The translations under genes were made by a program, and so were the position numbers. DNA of 48,693 nt from an uncultured Bacteroides sp. (lineage in GTDB: Bacteria > Bacteroidota > Bacteroidia > Bacteroidales > Bacteroidaceae). Below the pieces are notes generated by a model. The model did no database searches. It was not told the origin of the DNA and was given only the letters and a program-made list of their open reading frames with translations. Where the stretch lies: the NCBI GenBank assembly GCA_945607605.1, contig CALYZE010000012.1, forward strand, positions 1-48,693, given 5' to 3'. This document shows, in pieces, positions 26,009-35,327 of this stretch (its first letter is position 1; each line of letters starts with the position of its first letter).

Positions 26009-27127
26009 ATGAAAGCACTCTTCCTTGTATTTCACGGTTTTCAGGAGTATAATGGTATCAGTAAAAAGATAAAATACCAAATACATGCTCTCCAACAATG
26101 CGGGATAGAGATGCATACCTGTTATTATGACGTAACTCTTGACCGACACAGACAATGGCTCGTTGACGGTAAAGTAATTAAAGACTTCGGCACCGGCACC
26201 ATTGCCAAGATAAAGAAACGAGTGGATTTTCGTGCTATCATTCATTATGTCTTAAGCCAAAAGATAGACTGGGTATATCTGCGTTATTATCATAATTCCA
26301 ACCCCTTTACCATTCATTTGTTAGAGACTCTTCGGAAGGCAAACGTTCGGATTCTGTTAGAGATACCCACCTACCCTTACGACCAAGAATACAGTTCTTT
26401 CAATAAAAGCGTAGTGTATATCGATCGACTCTTCCGACACAGCCTGTGTAAGCAGGCCAATGCCATCGTTACCTTCTCTAATGAAAAAGAAATATTTGGT
26501 CAACGCACCATTCGTATCTCCAACGGCATAGATTTTGAACACATCCCTCTCCGACAAACGTTGCATGATACCAGCCAAGAACTACATCTAATTGGCGTTG
26601 CCGAAATCCACTTCTGGCACGGTTTCGATCGTTTGATAAAAGGATTGGCCCTCTATTATCGTTCCAATCCCACATACAAAGTCTATTTTCACATGGTAGG
26701 AAGTCCGTTTGGTGAACGCGAACGACAAGAGCTCGAAAAGCCCATCCAGACATACGGACTCCAACCTTATATATTCTTGCATGGAGCTCAGCATGGGCAG
26801 GATTTAGATGAGCTCTTTGAAAAAGCAGATTTTGCTGTTGGCAGCCTTGCACGTCATCGCAGCGGAATAGACCGTATCAAAACTTTGAAAAATCGCGAAT
26901 ATGCAGCGCGTGGATTCGGATTCATTTACTCAGAGACAGATGATGATTTTGAGCAGATGCCTTATATCCTAAAAGCTCCTGCTGACGAAAGTCCCATCGA
27001 TATTTCTGCTTTGATTGAGTTCTGTAAGAATCCGAGCAGTACCCCACAAGAGATTCGGGCATCCATCCGACATTTGTCGTGGCAAGAGCAGATGAAGAAA
27101 GTGTATGACTATATGAAGAAGCCTTAA
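26009..27127 (+). CDS. Glycosyltransferase, GT4-like
   Basis: A 372-residue predicted GT-B enzyme. The N-terminal domain begins MKALFLVFHGFQEYNGISKKI, with a Gly-Ile-Ser acceptor-side loop; the middle contains RISNGIDFEHIPLR, typical of the linker to the donor domain, then LIGVAEIHFWHGFDRLIKGL. The usual E-x7-E motif is weak: SGIDRIKTLKNREYAARGFGFIYSETD stands in its place, as in several Bacteroidota capsule transferases. It lies within the polysaccharide operon, 27 bp after the previous gene. The sugar is unknown. Confidence 0.78.
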   Translation: MKALFLVFHGFQEYNGISKKIKYQIHALQQCGIEMHTCYYDVTLDRHRQWLVDGKVIKDFGTGTIAKIKKRVDFRAIIHYVLSQKIDWVYLRYYHNSNPFTIHLLETLRKANVRILLEIPTYPYDQEYSSFNKSVVYIDRLFRHSLCKQANAIVTFSNEKEIFGQRTIRISNGIDFEHIPLRQTLHDTSQELHLIGVAEIHFWHGFDRLIKGLALYYRSNPTYKVYFHMVGSPFGERERQELEKPIQTYGLQPYIFLHGAQHGQDLDELFEKADFAVGSLARHRSGIDRIKTLKNREYAARGFGFIYSETDDDFEQMPYILKAPADESPIDISALIEFCKNPSSTPQEIRASIRHLSWQEQMKKVYDYMKKP

Positions 27128-27147
27128 CCTCATCCATCCTAAAAAAA

Positions 27148-28593
27148 ATGGCAAGTATAAAACAGCAAATACTCTCCGGAGTATTCTATACAGCATTGGC
27201 ACGGTATTCGAGCATCCTGATTTCACTGTTCGTTACAGCTGTCCTCGCACGTCTGCTCTCGCCCGACGAGTTTGGCATTGTGGCGATAGCAACGGTCATC
27301 ATCAACTTTTTCAACCTATTCACCAACATCGGTTTTTCGGCAGCCATCATTCAAAATAAAGAACTTACGCAGAAGGATTTAAGTCATATCTATAGCTTTA
27401 CCCTCTGGATGGGATTGGGATTGAGTGTCCTCTTCTTTGCTTCATCGTGGAGTATCGCCCGCTATTATCATAATTTTCAACTGATAGCTATCTGTCAATT
27501 ACTGGCTGTCAGTTTATTTTTCTCTTCCGCAGCCATTGTACCCAACACGCTGTTTTTCAGAGACAAGAATTTCAAGTTCATTGCCTACCGTACCTTTTTC
27601 ATACAAGTTATCACCGGATTACTGGCCATAAGCGCTGCATTGGCAGGTGCAGGACTCTATACCCTTACTATTCAACCCATTGTTTCCAGTCTTCTTATCT
27701 ATCTCGTTTCGCTAAAAAAATATCCGCAGCAGATTCATTTCACTTCGGGTTTCCAAAGTATCCGAAAGATTTGGAACTACTCCATGGGTCAATTTCTGTT
27801 TAATTTGGTCAATTACTTCACCCGTAATCTAGATAAACTACTAATCGGAAAGTACATGGGGATGAATCCTTTAGGCTATTACGAAAAGTCATATCGCCTG
27901 ATGATGCTTCCTTTACAAAACATCACCTATGTCATTACACCTGTGATGCACCCCATCTTAAGCGACTATCAAAACGACAAGGAACGCTTGGCACAGGCTC
28001 ACGAACGCATCATTCGTCTGTTGGCCTTTATCGGTTTCCCGCTCAGTACCTTGTTGTACTTTGGTGCCGACGAACTGGTACTCCTTTTCTTTGGCTCTCA
28101 ATGGGCCGCCTCCATTCCGGTCTTTCGAATTCTCTCGCTCACCGTCTGTCTTCAACTGATATTGTCTTCATCCGGAGCTTTCTATCAAGCCGGGAACGAC
28201 ACACGTAATTTGTTCATCTGCGGAGTTTTCTCCGCCACTACGAGCACCATCGGCATTTTGGCCGGAATCTTTTATTTCGGTTCTTTGGAAGCCATTGCCT
28301 GGTGTATTCTTATTGCTTTCAGTCTGAACTTTATACAATGCTATATCCAACTATATCGATACACTCTTCACCGGCCTATCCGTCTGTTTTATAAGAAACT
28401 ATCATCACCATTGGGAGTAGGTATTTTATCGGGAGGAGCTCTTTATGCTCTCTCTCTCTACACCATCCATTGGCACCTGCTTGTCGCCTTATCGGTGAAG
28501 ACAATCTGTTGCCTGGCCATCACTGCCTGTTATGTGCAATGCACCCATGAATATGACATTCTTGGGAAAATTAAACAACTAAAAAATAAATGA
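27148..28593 (+). CDS. Wzx-type lipid-linked oligosaccharide flippase
   Basis: A 481-residue MOP-superfamily protein with about 12-14 membrane helices. It starts MASIKQQILSGVFYTALARYSSILISLF and continues LLSPDEFGIVAIATVIINFF, the characteristic N-terminal block of the COG2244/WzxC group. Its task is to turn undecaprenyl-linked repeat units to the outer face of the inner membrane. The C-terminal stop (TGA) and the ATG of the next GT gene overlap as ATGA, so expression is coupled. Confidence 0.9.
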   Translation: MASIKQQILSGVFYTALARYSSILISLFVTAVLARLLSPDEFGIVAIATVIINFFNLFTNIGFSAAIIQNKELTQKDLSHIYSFTLWMGLGLSVLFFASSWSIARYYHNFQLIAICQLLAVSLFFSSAAIVPNTLFFRDKNFKFIAYRTFFIQVITGLLAISAALAGAGLYTLTIQPIVSSLLIYLVSLKKYPQQIHFTSGFQSIRKIWNYSMGQFLFNLVNYFTRNLDKLLIGKYMGMNPLGYYEKSYRLMMLPLQNITYVITPVMHPILSDYQNDKERLAQAHERIIRLLAFIGFPLSTLLYFGADELVLLFFGSQWAASIPVFRILSLTVCLQLILSSSGAFYQAGNDTRNLFICGVFSATTSTIGILAGIFYFGSLEAIAWCILIAFSLNFIQCYIQLYRYTLHRPIRLFYKKLSSPLGVGILSGGALYALSLYTIHWHLLVALSVKTICCLAITACYVQCTHEYDILGKIKQLKNK

Positions 28594-29528
28594 TTATGCC
28601 AAGCTCCTTACCACCTAAAGTATCCGTCATCGTGCCGATTTATAACACGGCCACCTATTTGCCGGCTGCTCTCGAAAGCATTGTCAGACAGACCTTGTGC
28701 GAGTTGGAAATCATCCTCATCAACGACGGTTCTACCGACCACAGCCAACGCATTATTGAAGAGTATGCTACTAAAGACAACAGAATAAGTTATTATTTCC
28801 AATCTAATCAAGGAGTAAGTGTAGCTCGCAATAATGGACTGCAACGGGCCACCGGTCAATATATCTACTTCATGGATAGCGATGATCTGTTACATCCGGA
28901 TGCACTGCTACACTGTTATGAAATCTGCGAGAAAGACCGCCTCGACTTTGTGTGTTTCGATGCAGAATCTTTTGCTGAAGAACCTCAAATTGCCACTCAA
29001 TACGACTATACCCGAAAAGAGAAAATCGAAGAAGACAAACTGTGGAATGGAATCGAACTATTGACTCTTGAACTCGAGCACCGCATATTTCTGGTATCTC
29101 CTTGCCTGCTCTTGACCAACCATGTCTTCCTAAAGAAATATTTTCAAGGGTTTCCCACTGGAATTATTCATGAAGATCAACTGTTTGCCATGCAAATTAT
29201 ACTGAATGCCACTCGCATACGCTACATAGCCAAGCCCTATTTCAAACGTAGAGTTCGAAGTAACTCCACGATGACCACGCGATTCAGTATGCGCAACATT
29301 GAAGGCTACACTACGGTGTGCAATCGCATAGAAGGATGGGTAAAAACACACGATGAATGGGCTGACAGCATCGACCTTTATCTCCGGGGAACATTGAATG
29401 CGGTAATCTGGTTGGGGCACGCTCTGACTTTTTTGGAAAAAGTAGAAACCGTATGTCGTTTCCGTCGCATGCGCTTGTCCCGTTATGTCACTTTCAAAAA
29501 TTGGATTGTATTTTGGTTAAAGCGATAA
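28590..29528 (+). CDS. Glycosyltransferase family 2
   Basis: A 312-residue GT-A enzyme: VSVIVPIYNTATYLPAALES, IILINDGSTDHS (nucleotide site) and IYFMDSDDLLHPDAL (DxD metal motif). ATGs at 28590 and 28596 are both possible; the first gives a 4-bp ATGA overlap with the flippase gene and is preferred. The C-terminal 80 residues are basic and aromatic, suggesting membrane association. It probably adds one sugar of the repeat unit; specificity unknown. Confidence 0.88.
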   Translation: MIMPSSLPPKVSVIVPIYNTATYLPAALESIVRQTLCELEIILINDGSTDHSQRIIEEYATKDNRISYYFQSNQGVSVARNNGLQRATGQYIYFMDSDDLLHPDALLHCYEICEKDRLDFVCFDAESFAEEPQIATQYDYTRKEKIEEDKLWNGIELLTLELEHRIFLVSPCLLLTNHVFLKKYFQGFPTGIIHEDQLFAMQIILNATRIRYIAKPYFKRRVRSNSTMTTRFSMRNIEGYTTVCNRIEGWVKTHDEWADSIDLYLRGTLNAVIWLGHALTFLEKVETVCRFRRMRLSRYVTFKNWIVFWLKR

Positions 29529-29532
29529 GAAG

Positions 29533-30558
29533 ATGAACAAATATTATATTAAATTCGGCCTTTCGAAAAATTTCAACGCCGGTTCCAAAGCGATGAAAGA
29601 TGTCATGACCTTATTAGAATCCAGCGGTTATCGCTCAGTGCGGGCTCTACCCACCCATTGCAACAAACTGTTGAAACTGATAGATATTCCTCTCTTGCTG
29701 CTGACGTTGTTTTTCAGAGTAGGTCGTGGGGGAACGCTTCTTTACTTCATGCCTAGCAACTTCCAACGCATCAAACTATTGAAATTCTTCAGACGTTTTT
29801 TCCCATTCAAGCTGGTCTGTTTCATCAACGACGTCGAGTCCTTCCGAATGGAGAAAGGAGCGGCCTACGCTCAAGCAGAGATGAAAAGTATTGGCTGTGC
29901 CGATATTGTGTTGGTACCCAACGAACAATCAGCAGAGATTTTGCGAAAAGAATACGGTTTTACCAACCACCTGATTCCTGTCGGAGTGTGGGATTATCTG
30001 ACTACACCTCGACCAGCAAAGTGCAACACCGACTTAACTACGCTCTTTCGTAGCCGAAGCGTAGCTTTTGCAGGCAATCTTCGAAAATCTCCTTTCATCG
30101 AAGAGCTGAACAAAGTATCACTTTCTTTTATGATTTGGGGTAGCGGTCATGAAAAAGAGATTAAAGAGAACACTTGTTTCATGGGTGAAAAGACTCCTGA
30201 AGAGTTAATTGAAGAAGTTGCAGCATGTGCATGGGGACTTGTATGGGACGGTGACTCCATTGAGCGTTGTAGCGGATTGATGGGAACATATCTTCGTTTC
30301 AACAACTCTCATAAATGCGGATTATATCTCTGCGCCGGATTACCGGTCATTGTATGGAAAGAAAGCGGAATGAGTTCTTTTGTAGAGCAACAGCAAGTAG
30401 GTATCAGCGTTTCCTCCCTGTCGGAAGCTGCCGAATACATCCTTCGTATGGACATCGAAACCTATTGTACATACCGAAAAAATGCAGAACAGGTGGCTTT
30501 TTCCCTTTCGCAAGGAAACTATTTTTTGAATGCGTTGAACGAAGTTGAAAAACAATAA
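29533..30558 (+). CDS. Glycosyltransferase of the galactofuranosyl/Gtf3-like group
   Basis: A 341-residue protein starting MNKYYIKFGLSKNFNAGSKA, with VCFINDVESFRMEKG in the first domain and SIGCADIVLVPNEQSAEILRKEYGF, LIPVGVWDYL and a donor-site region IERCSGLMGTYLRFNNSHKCGLYLCAGLPVIVW. These blocks resemble bacterial beta-1,6-galactofuranosyltransferases of the WbbI type and Gtf3-like enzymes. A galactofuranose donor is a family-level guess; no UDP-galactopyranose mutase gene is in the window. It follows the previous gene after 4 bp. Confidence 0.72.
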   Translation: MNKYYIKFGLSKNFNAGSKAMKDVMTLLESSGYRSVRALPTHCNKLLKLIDIPLLLLTLFFRVGRGGTLLYFMPSNFQRIKLLKFFRRFFPFKLVCFINDVESFRMEKGAAYAQAEMKSIGCADIVLVPNEQSAEILRKEYGFTNHLIPVGVWDYLTTPRPAKCNTDLTTLFRSRSVAFAGNLRKSPFIEELNKVSLSFMIWGSGHEKEIKENTCFMGEKTPEELIEEVAACAWGLVWDGDSIERCSGLMGTYLRFNNSHKCGLYLCAGLPVIVWKESGMSSFVEQQQVGISVSSLSEAAEYILRMDIETYCTYRKNAEQVAFSLSQGNYFLNALNEVEKQ

Positions 30559-30570
30559 ACAGAATAGCAG

Positions 30571-31740
30571 ATGGCACAGAAAGCAAAAAAGCTTACGCTC
30601 CTATGGCGTAAACTCAACGTCATGGAGTTGGGTAAAGATGTAATTTTAGTACCCTACTATTTAGGAAAAATGTTGGGATATCAAGTAGAAGTATGCTGCG
30701 GATATCCTGACGAGATAGCTGAGCAAGTTAACTCCGCCGAGTTGGGAGGATTGAAGTTTGTTAGGCGTAACCTAACCCATCATGCTTATCAACGCATCCC
30801 GATTTACCTTAACTACCTGTTGCAAAAAGCAGCTCAAATAGATTTATTAATGTGTTTTCACTGGAAACCTGAAACATTTATCAATATCCTTCTCTATCGC
30901 TTTCTCAATAAAAAAGGCAAGATTTATATCAAGCTAGACACGGAGTTAGGACGGGAATGGGAACTTTCACATCGTTCTTTCATCGGTCAGTTTATTCGTC
31001 GAAAATTATACACAGCATTGCTTAAAAAAATTGATGTCTTATCTTGTGAAACCACTCAGGGATATCACACTCTCTGCAACAACACTCACTTCGGTCCTCT
31101 CTTGCAAAAGAAACTAATCTATATGCCCAATGCTTTTGACGAAAACCGATTTAATGACTTGAATCTCACTAAACGAACGTATGAGGAGAAAGACAACTTG
31201 ATGATTACAGTAGGTAGGTTAGGTCACCATCAAAAAAATACGGAAATGTTGTTGGAAACGCTGAAACATACCTACCTAAAAGATTGGATTTTCATCTTAA
31301 TTGGACCGTGGGAAGAAGGTTTTGAGCATACTTTGGAGCAGTTTTATCAAGAAGCTCCGCATATGGAAAACCACGTGTGCTTTACTGGTAGAATTGATGA
31401 CAAAAAAGAGTTATGGAAATGGTATGATAAAGCAAAAGTTTTTGTTTGCACCTCACGTTGGGAGAGTTACGGTATCGTGATGGACGAAGCCAAATATTTC
31501 TCTAACTATTTGGTAAGTACACCGGTAGGAGCCGCCCAAGATATCACCGAAGAAGGAAAGTATGGCACACTGATAGCACAAGATGACGTGCAATCATTGA
31601 GCAACGTTCTTACTAAAATAGTTACCGGAGAAATCAATACGGATGTTTTTGGCAATTACGATGCTCATCAGTTGTCTTATCCTCAAAGAATGGAGAATCT
31701 CTTGCACTTTCTGCAAAGGGAAAAAGAGGAAAAGAAGTGA
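30571..31740 (+). CDS. Glycosyltransferase family 4
   Basis: A 389-residue GT-B enzyme. The second domain begins LMITVGRLGHHQKNTEMLLETL, and the donor site reads TSRWESYGIVMDEAKYFSNYLVSTPVGAAQDI, with a Glu-Ser-(Y/F)-G core and a second acidic residue eight positions later. It has no membrane helix. It lies 12 bp after the preceding gene; the 65-bp gap that follows is the widest in the second half of the operon but holds no visible promoter or terminator. Confidence 0.85.
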   Translation: MAQKAKKLTLLWRKLNVMELGKDVILVPYYLGKMLGYQVEVCCGYPDEIAEQVNSAELGGLKFVRRNLTHHAYQRIPIYLNYLLQKAAQIDLLMCFHWKPETFINILLYRFLNKKGKIYIKLDTELGREWELSHRSFIGQFIRRKLYTALLKKIDVLSCETTQGYHTLCNNTHFGPLLQKKLIYMPNAFDENRFNDLNLTKRTYEEKDNLMITVGRLGHHQKNTEMLLETLKHTYLKDWIFILIGPWEEGFEHTLEQFYQEAPHMENHVCFTGRIDDKKELWKWYDKAKVFVCTSRWESYGIVMDEAKYFSNYLVSTPVGAAQDITEEGKYGTLIAQDDVQSLSNVLTKIVTGEINTDVFGNYDAHQLSYPQRMENLLHFLQREKEEKK

Positions 31741-31805
31741 GTAAAGATGTAGGAGCATAAGACGTGAATAGAAACATAGAAGCTTAAGAGATAGAATCGT
31801 GAGAC

Positions 31806-32762
31806 ATGGATAAAAATACACAATCATTTAACTATTTTCAAAAACCATTTCAGCAAGGGTTAATCTCGCTGATTACCGTCAACTTCAACGGATTGGATGA
31901 TACATGTGATATGATTGAGTCTTTCCAGAAGTTTGAGACTTATCAACCTTATGAAATTATAGTAGTAGATAATGGGGCGCAGCAAAGGAAAGGAGATTAT
32001 CAGCAGTCTGAAGCTGAGGAAATACAATTAAGATATCCGGATGTAAAAGTAGTTCAGAATATCAACAACGGTTTTGCCGGTGGAAACAATGCAGGATTGA
32101 AAGTTTCCGAAGGCGAATACCTCTTCTTTCTCAACAACGACACCATCATCAAAGAACCGATACTCCATACATTAGTAAAGCGATTAGTCTCCGACCCACA
32201 ACGAATCGGAGGAGTATCGCCCATGTTGAAATTCGCCTCTCAGCCAGACACCCTTCAATATGCAGGCTTCACCCCTATGAGTTCCATCACCTTGCGTAAT
32301 GCCTCCATCGGATTCATGCAAAAAGACGCTCCCTGTTTCCGCACAGCTTGCCTAACAGCCTCATTACATGGAGCTGCCATGATGGTAAGTCGACAAGCCA
32401 TAGAAACAGCAGGTCCCATGACTGAAGTTTATTTCTTATTCTACGAAGAACTGGATTGGTCGTTACAACTCCAAAAAGCAGGCTACCAATTATGGTACGA
32501 GCCCGCCGCCGTGGTTTATCATAAAGAGAGCATGACAGCACGAAAAGGAACACCCCTTAGAGAGTTCTATTTGTCACGCGCACGTATTTTATTCGCTCGC
32601 CGGAACGTCTATGGTTTCAAGAAAATGGGGTCGTGTACCTACCTTTGCTTGTTGGCGGCTCCCAAAAAGACGATCGTATACTTGTTGCACGGACAGGTAG
32701 CATTAGCTAAAGCTACCCTTTGTGGCACTTGGCAAGGATTATTTCGTAAGAAAAAGTTATGA
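31806..32762 (+). CDS. Glycosyltransferase family 2, rhamnosyltransferase-like
   Basis: A 318-residue GT-A enzyme of the COG1216 type: LISLITVNFNGLDDT, IIVVDNGAQ, NINNGFAGGNNAGLKVSEGEYLFFLNNDT (with the N-N-D variant of the DxD motif usual in this group), MLKFASQPDTLQYAGF, and EELDWSLQLQKAGY carrying the catalytic acidic pair. It is the last gene of the plus-strand polysaccharide operon. Its stop overlaps the stop of the convergent gene by 6 bp (TTATGA, 32757-32762), leaving no room for a terminator. Confidence 0.87.
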   Translation: MDKNTQSFNYFQKPFQQGLISLITVNFNGLDDTCDMIESFQKFETYQPYEIIVVDNGAQQRKGDYQQSEAEEIQLRYPDVKVVQNINNGFAGGNNAGLKVSEGEYLFFLNNDTIIKEPILHTLVKRLVSDPQRIGGVSPMLKFASQPDTLQYAGFTPMSSITLRNASIGFMQKDAPCFRTACLTASLHGAAMMVSRQAIETAGPMTEVYFLFYEELDWSLQLQKAGYQLWYEPAAVVYHKESMTARKGTPLREFYLSRARILFARRNVYGFKKMGSCTYLCLLAAPKKTIVYLLHGQVALAKATLCGTWQGLFRKKKL

Positions 32763-33938
32763 CCCCTCCGTTCCATGAACAGTGTGTATGAAACGCTTGT
32801 TTGCCTCCTTCAGACGAAAAAGATTGATGGTCATCAAAAGAAATGAATGAGGAATTAGAAAAGTAGCCTTTACCAGTCGGAGCGTCCAATAGCGACGTGG
32901 AATGGCTATGGCTAAAGCCAACAGTAACCATCCGAACAAAAGCCACCATTTGAGGCTCCTTGCCGGATCTACCACAGAGCTACAGATGGCCAATATGAAT
33001 ACAAAACCCAACAAGAGAACCCTAGAAAGAGAAACTTGCTGATAGAGTTTATCACAAAAATCCCACTTTTTTGTACGAATGGCAGGCAGAAGATGGTGTA
33101 TAAATTCTCCTATGCTATAATATTGTGCCGATAGCCACCGACGGCGTTGTTGATAGAAGTTACGTGTTTTTTGTATCTTCTCGTCCCTAACAAGCGTATC
33201 GGGTAAATAATGAAAACGCACTCCTTTGTAAAGTAGCTTCATCTCTAGCACTCGGTCGAAACCACCTACGGAAGTATTGGCCATCATCGCTTCGTAAAAC
33301 AATCGGTATTCAAAGGCCATGCCCGAACCTATCAGAGCAGCCGACATGCCCAGATTGACGTGTCCCAAACGAAAAATGGAGTTGTTTATCTCTTCGCTGA
33401 TGGCATCTAGGTATGCCATATTGGTATTCAGGTTCTTGGCCACGCGGTGGGTTTGCACGACCTGCACTCCGGAAATAGCAAAAGCGTTGTTCACTTCAGA
33501 CAGATAAGTGGGATTGATGAGGTTATCTGCGTCTATTACTAATGCCAAGTCATAGGCATTCTGGTCCAGATAACGAAGGGCAGTCTTCAGTGATTTGGTA
33601 TTTGTACTTTTTTCAAAATTCACTTCAAGCAGCTTAATGGGAAGCGCAGAGAGGGCTGCATTCGTTTGAGGTTGCATGTGGTCGGAGATCACCACTACAT
33701 CAAATTTATCGGTTGGATAGTTCTGTGCCAAACAAGCACGCACAGTAGCCATGATTACGGCATCTTCACGATAGGCGGCAATGAGTACCGCAAAGCGTTG
33801 ATAACTCGTTGTTGCCACAGGCACAGGAGGTTTGCGACACAATGAAGCCACACTATACACCAGCAAATACACCACATTTATGGCAAACACAATGTATAGA
33901 AGCCAATCAAATATATGTAATAGATATTCCAAAATCAC
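32757..33938 (-). CDS. Membrane glycosyltransferase family 2 (intact paralogue)
   Basis: A 393-residue processive-type GT2 enzyme: N-terminal membrane helix at about residues 8-33, GT-A domain with LVIDADNLINP (D136-A-D138) and QQRRRWLSAQY (Q264-x-x-R267-W268), and C-terminal membrane helices from about 300 on. Motifs and topology match enzymes that build or extend a polysaccharide at the inner membrane. It is a clear paralogue of the protein at 23663-24856, which has lost both motifs. It is transcribed alone, from a consensus -7 element at 34000-33993, against the main operon. Confidence 0.85.
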   Translation of the reverse strand: MILEYLLHIFDWLLYIVFAINVVYLLVYSVASLCRKPPVPVATTSYQRFAVLIAAYREDAVIMATVRACLAQNYPTDKFDVVVISDHMQPQTNAALSALPIKLLEVNFEKSTNTKSLKTALRYLDQNAYDLALVIDADNLINPTYLSEVNNAFAISGVQVVQTHRVAKNLNTNMAYLDAISEEINNSIFRLGHVNLGMSAALIGSGMAFEYRLFYEAMMANTSVGGFDRVLEMKLLYKGVRFHYLPDTLVRDEKIQKTRNFYQQRRRWLSAQYYSIGEFIHHLLPAIRTKKWDFCDKLYQQVSLSRVLLLGFVFILAICSSVVDPARSLKWWLLFGWLLLALAIAIPRRYWTLRLVKATFLIPHSFLLMTINLFRLKEANKRFIHTVHGTEGS

Positions 33939-33992
33939 GTCATTTAGTGTTGTGGTTCACTCTACAGAAAGCTCTGCTTCGGACCTTGGTCG

Positions 33993-34000
33993 CAAAGATA
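33993..34000 (-). promoter_or_regulatory. -7 element (TATCTTTG) for the convergent glycosyltransferase gene
   Basis: On the minus strand this reads TATCTTTG, an exact TAnnTTTG match 55 bp before the start codon at 33938. No -33 TTTG is seen 19 bp upstream. Confidence 0.65.
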
Positions 34001-34095
34001 CAAAAAACTAAATGCGTTTTGAGAAGTTGAGAAAAAAGATGTCAAGGAATAAAAAATAAAAAACGAGTAAGCTCTCACGAACCTCTCGCCTCTGT

Positions 34096-34123
34096 AAGAA
34101 AAGCCTCAATGGCTTTTCTTTTT
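34096..34123 (+). terminator. Plus-strand intrinsic terminator without an adjacent plus-strand gene
   Basis: AAGAAAAGCC (34096-34105) pairs perfectly with GGCTTTTCTT (34111-34120) around TCAAT, and continues into T residues to 34123. On the minus strand the hairpin is not followed by a T-run, so it is directional. The nearest plus-strand gene end is 1.3 kb upstream. Confidence 0.65.
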
Positions 34124-34162
34124 AATCACATCTAATTGTTATCCAAAAATCAATCTTTCTCT

Positions 34163-34315
34163 TACCTCTAAAACCTTCTATTACCTAAAACTGAAAACAT
34201 CTAAATTCAATCTTTACCTTTATACCTAATTACCTAATCTTATCATTAATTATTTTAGCTTATGAAAAAATGAATCCTTTTACCTAAAACTAATTTCCTT
34301 TTGTACTGAAAACAT
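34163..34315. repeat. AT-rich segment with repeated TACCT words
   Basis: TACCT occurs at 34163, 34182, 34215, 34223, 34231 and 34281 in the plus orientation. The 11-mers TACCTAAAACT (34182-34192 and 34281-34291) and ACTGAAAACAT (34190-34200 and 34305-34315) each occur twice; they overlap in the first copy and are 13 bp apart in the second. Confidence 0.5.
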
Positions 34316-34477
34316 ATTCTTTACAGTTTCACAACTGCATTACAAAGGTAAGATCTTTTTTCGTGTTCGCAAACAGTAGCCTACTTTTAGGTATATTTTC
34401 TAACATAGTTTTAGAATTTAAGCGTACTATTTACACTAATAAACATTTTATTCGGTAGATGCTACTAAAATAAACAA

Positions 34478-34512
34478 ACCACCGAAGCACCGTAGCACTT
34501 CGATGGTTGTCC
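34478..34512 (-). terminator. Terminator after eda
   Basis: ACCACCGAAG and CTTCGATGGT form a stem with 9 of 10 pairs around a 10-base loop at about 34480-34509. On the minus strand it is followed by a T-rich stretch (GGTTTGTTTATTTT). It lies about 35 bp beyond the eda stop. Confidence 0.7.
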
Positions 34513-34544
34513 CTTTTAAACACCTTTAAACAAAATGAAGATTC

Positions 34545-35213
34545 TTATTTTCTTGCCTGGGCAATGTATGCCAAGGCTTCTTTACATTTTTCTGTAACGT
34601 AATTCCAGTCTTCTGCAGCTACCTTATCGCTCGGGAAAAGTTTAGAGCCCATGCCTACGCAGAATACACCTGCTTTGATCCATGAGTTCAAGTTTTCCTG
34701 CGTGGGTTCTACACCGCCGGTCACCATCAATTTAGACCAAGGCATCGGAGCCAATAACCCTTTCACGAGTTTAGCACCCAGCACATCACCCGGGAAAACT
34801 TTGCAGAGATCGCAGCCAACTTCTTGTGCAAAACCTACTTCTGAAACGCTTCCACATCCCGGAGTATAGGCTACCAAACGGCGGTTACAAATCTTGGCAA
34901 TTTCCGGATTGAACAACGGACCTACCACGAAGCAAGCTCCTAATTGTAAGTAGAGCGCTGCGGTTGCAGGATCAACAATAGAGCCCACACCCATAGCCAT
35001 TTCAGGACATTCTTTGGCAGCATACTTCACTACTTCTCCAAACACTTCGTGAGCAAAGTCGCCACGGTTTGTAAATTCAAACGCACGAACTCCACCTTCA
35101 TAACATGCCTTTACCACTTTCTTTGCTACTTCTGCATCTTTATGATAGAATACAGGAACCATGCCGGTAGAACCGATTTTGGTCAGTACGGCTATTTTGT
35201 CAAATTTTGCCAT
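34545..35213 (-). CDS. eda: 2-keto-3-deoxy-6-phosphogluconate aldolase
   Basis: A 222-residue class I aldolase that splits KDPG into pyruvate and glyceraldehyde-3-phosphate. [14 protein letters not shown] holds the catalytic Glu, [10 protein letters not shown] the Schiff-base Lys, and [17 protein letters not shown] and [12 protein letters not shown] the phosphate site. MAKFDK at 35213 is taken as the start; an in-frame ATG 15 bp upstream (35228) has a GAGG eight bases before it and is a fair alternative. It lies 114 bp after kdgK on the same strand and completes the hexuronate route begun by uxaA. Confidence 0.93.
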   Translation of the reverse strand: MAKFDKIAVLTKIGSTGMVPVFYHKDAEVAKKVVKACYEGGVRAFEFTNRGDFAHEVFGEVVKYAAKECPEMAMGVGSIVDPATAALYLQLGACFVVGPLFNPEIAKICNRRLVAYTPGCGSVSEVGFAQEVGCDLCKVFPGDVLGAKLVKGLLAPMPWSKLMVTGGVEPTQENLNSWIKAGVFCVGMGSKLFPSDKVAAEDWNYVTEKCKEALAYIAQARK

Positions 35214-35327
35214 TTTCTTATTCAGCATCCTCTATTCCTCAAAAGAAAAAGAAGAGGATTATTCTTTTAATTATTACTTGAATTATTCAAAAAGTATTCT
35301 CTGTTTGCTTAGAGAAAGAAACAGAAT

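Larger units (their letters stand above)
33939..34544. other. 606-bp gene-free stretch: promoter, hairpin, TACCT-rich segment, terminator
   Basis: No open frame of coding quality was found. Reading left to right: the minus-strand promoter at 33993-34000; a plus-strand hairpin with T-run at 34096-34123; an AT-rich segment 34163-34315 with six copies of TACCT and two spaced copies of longer words; and the eda terminator at 34478-34512. Confidence 0.6.
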
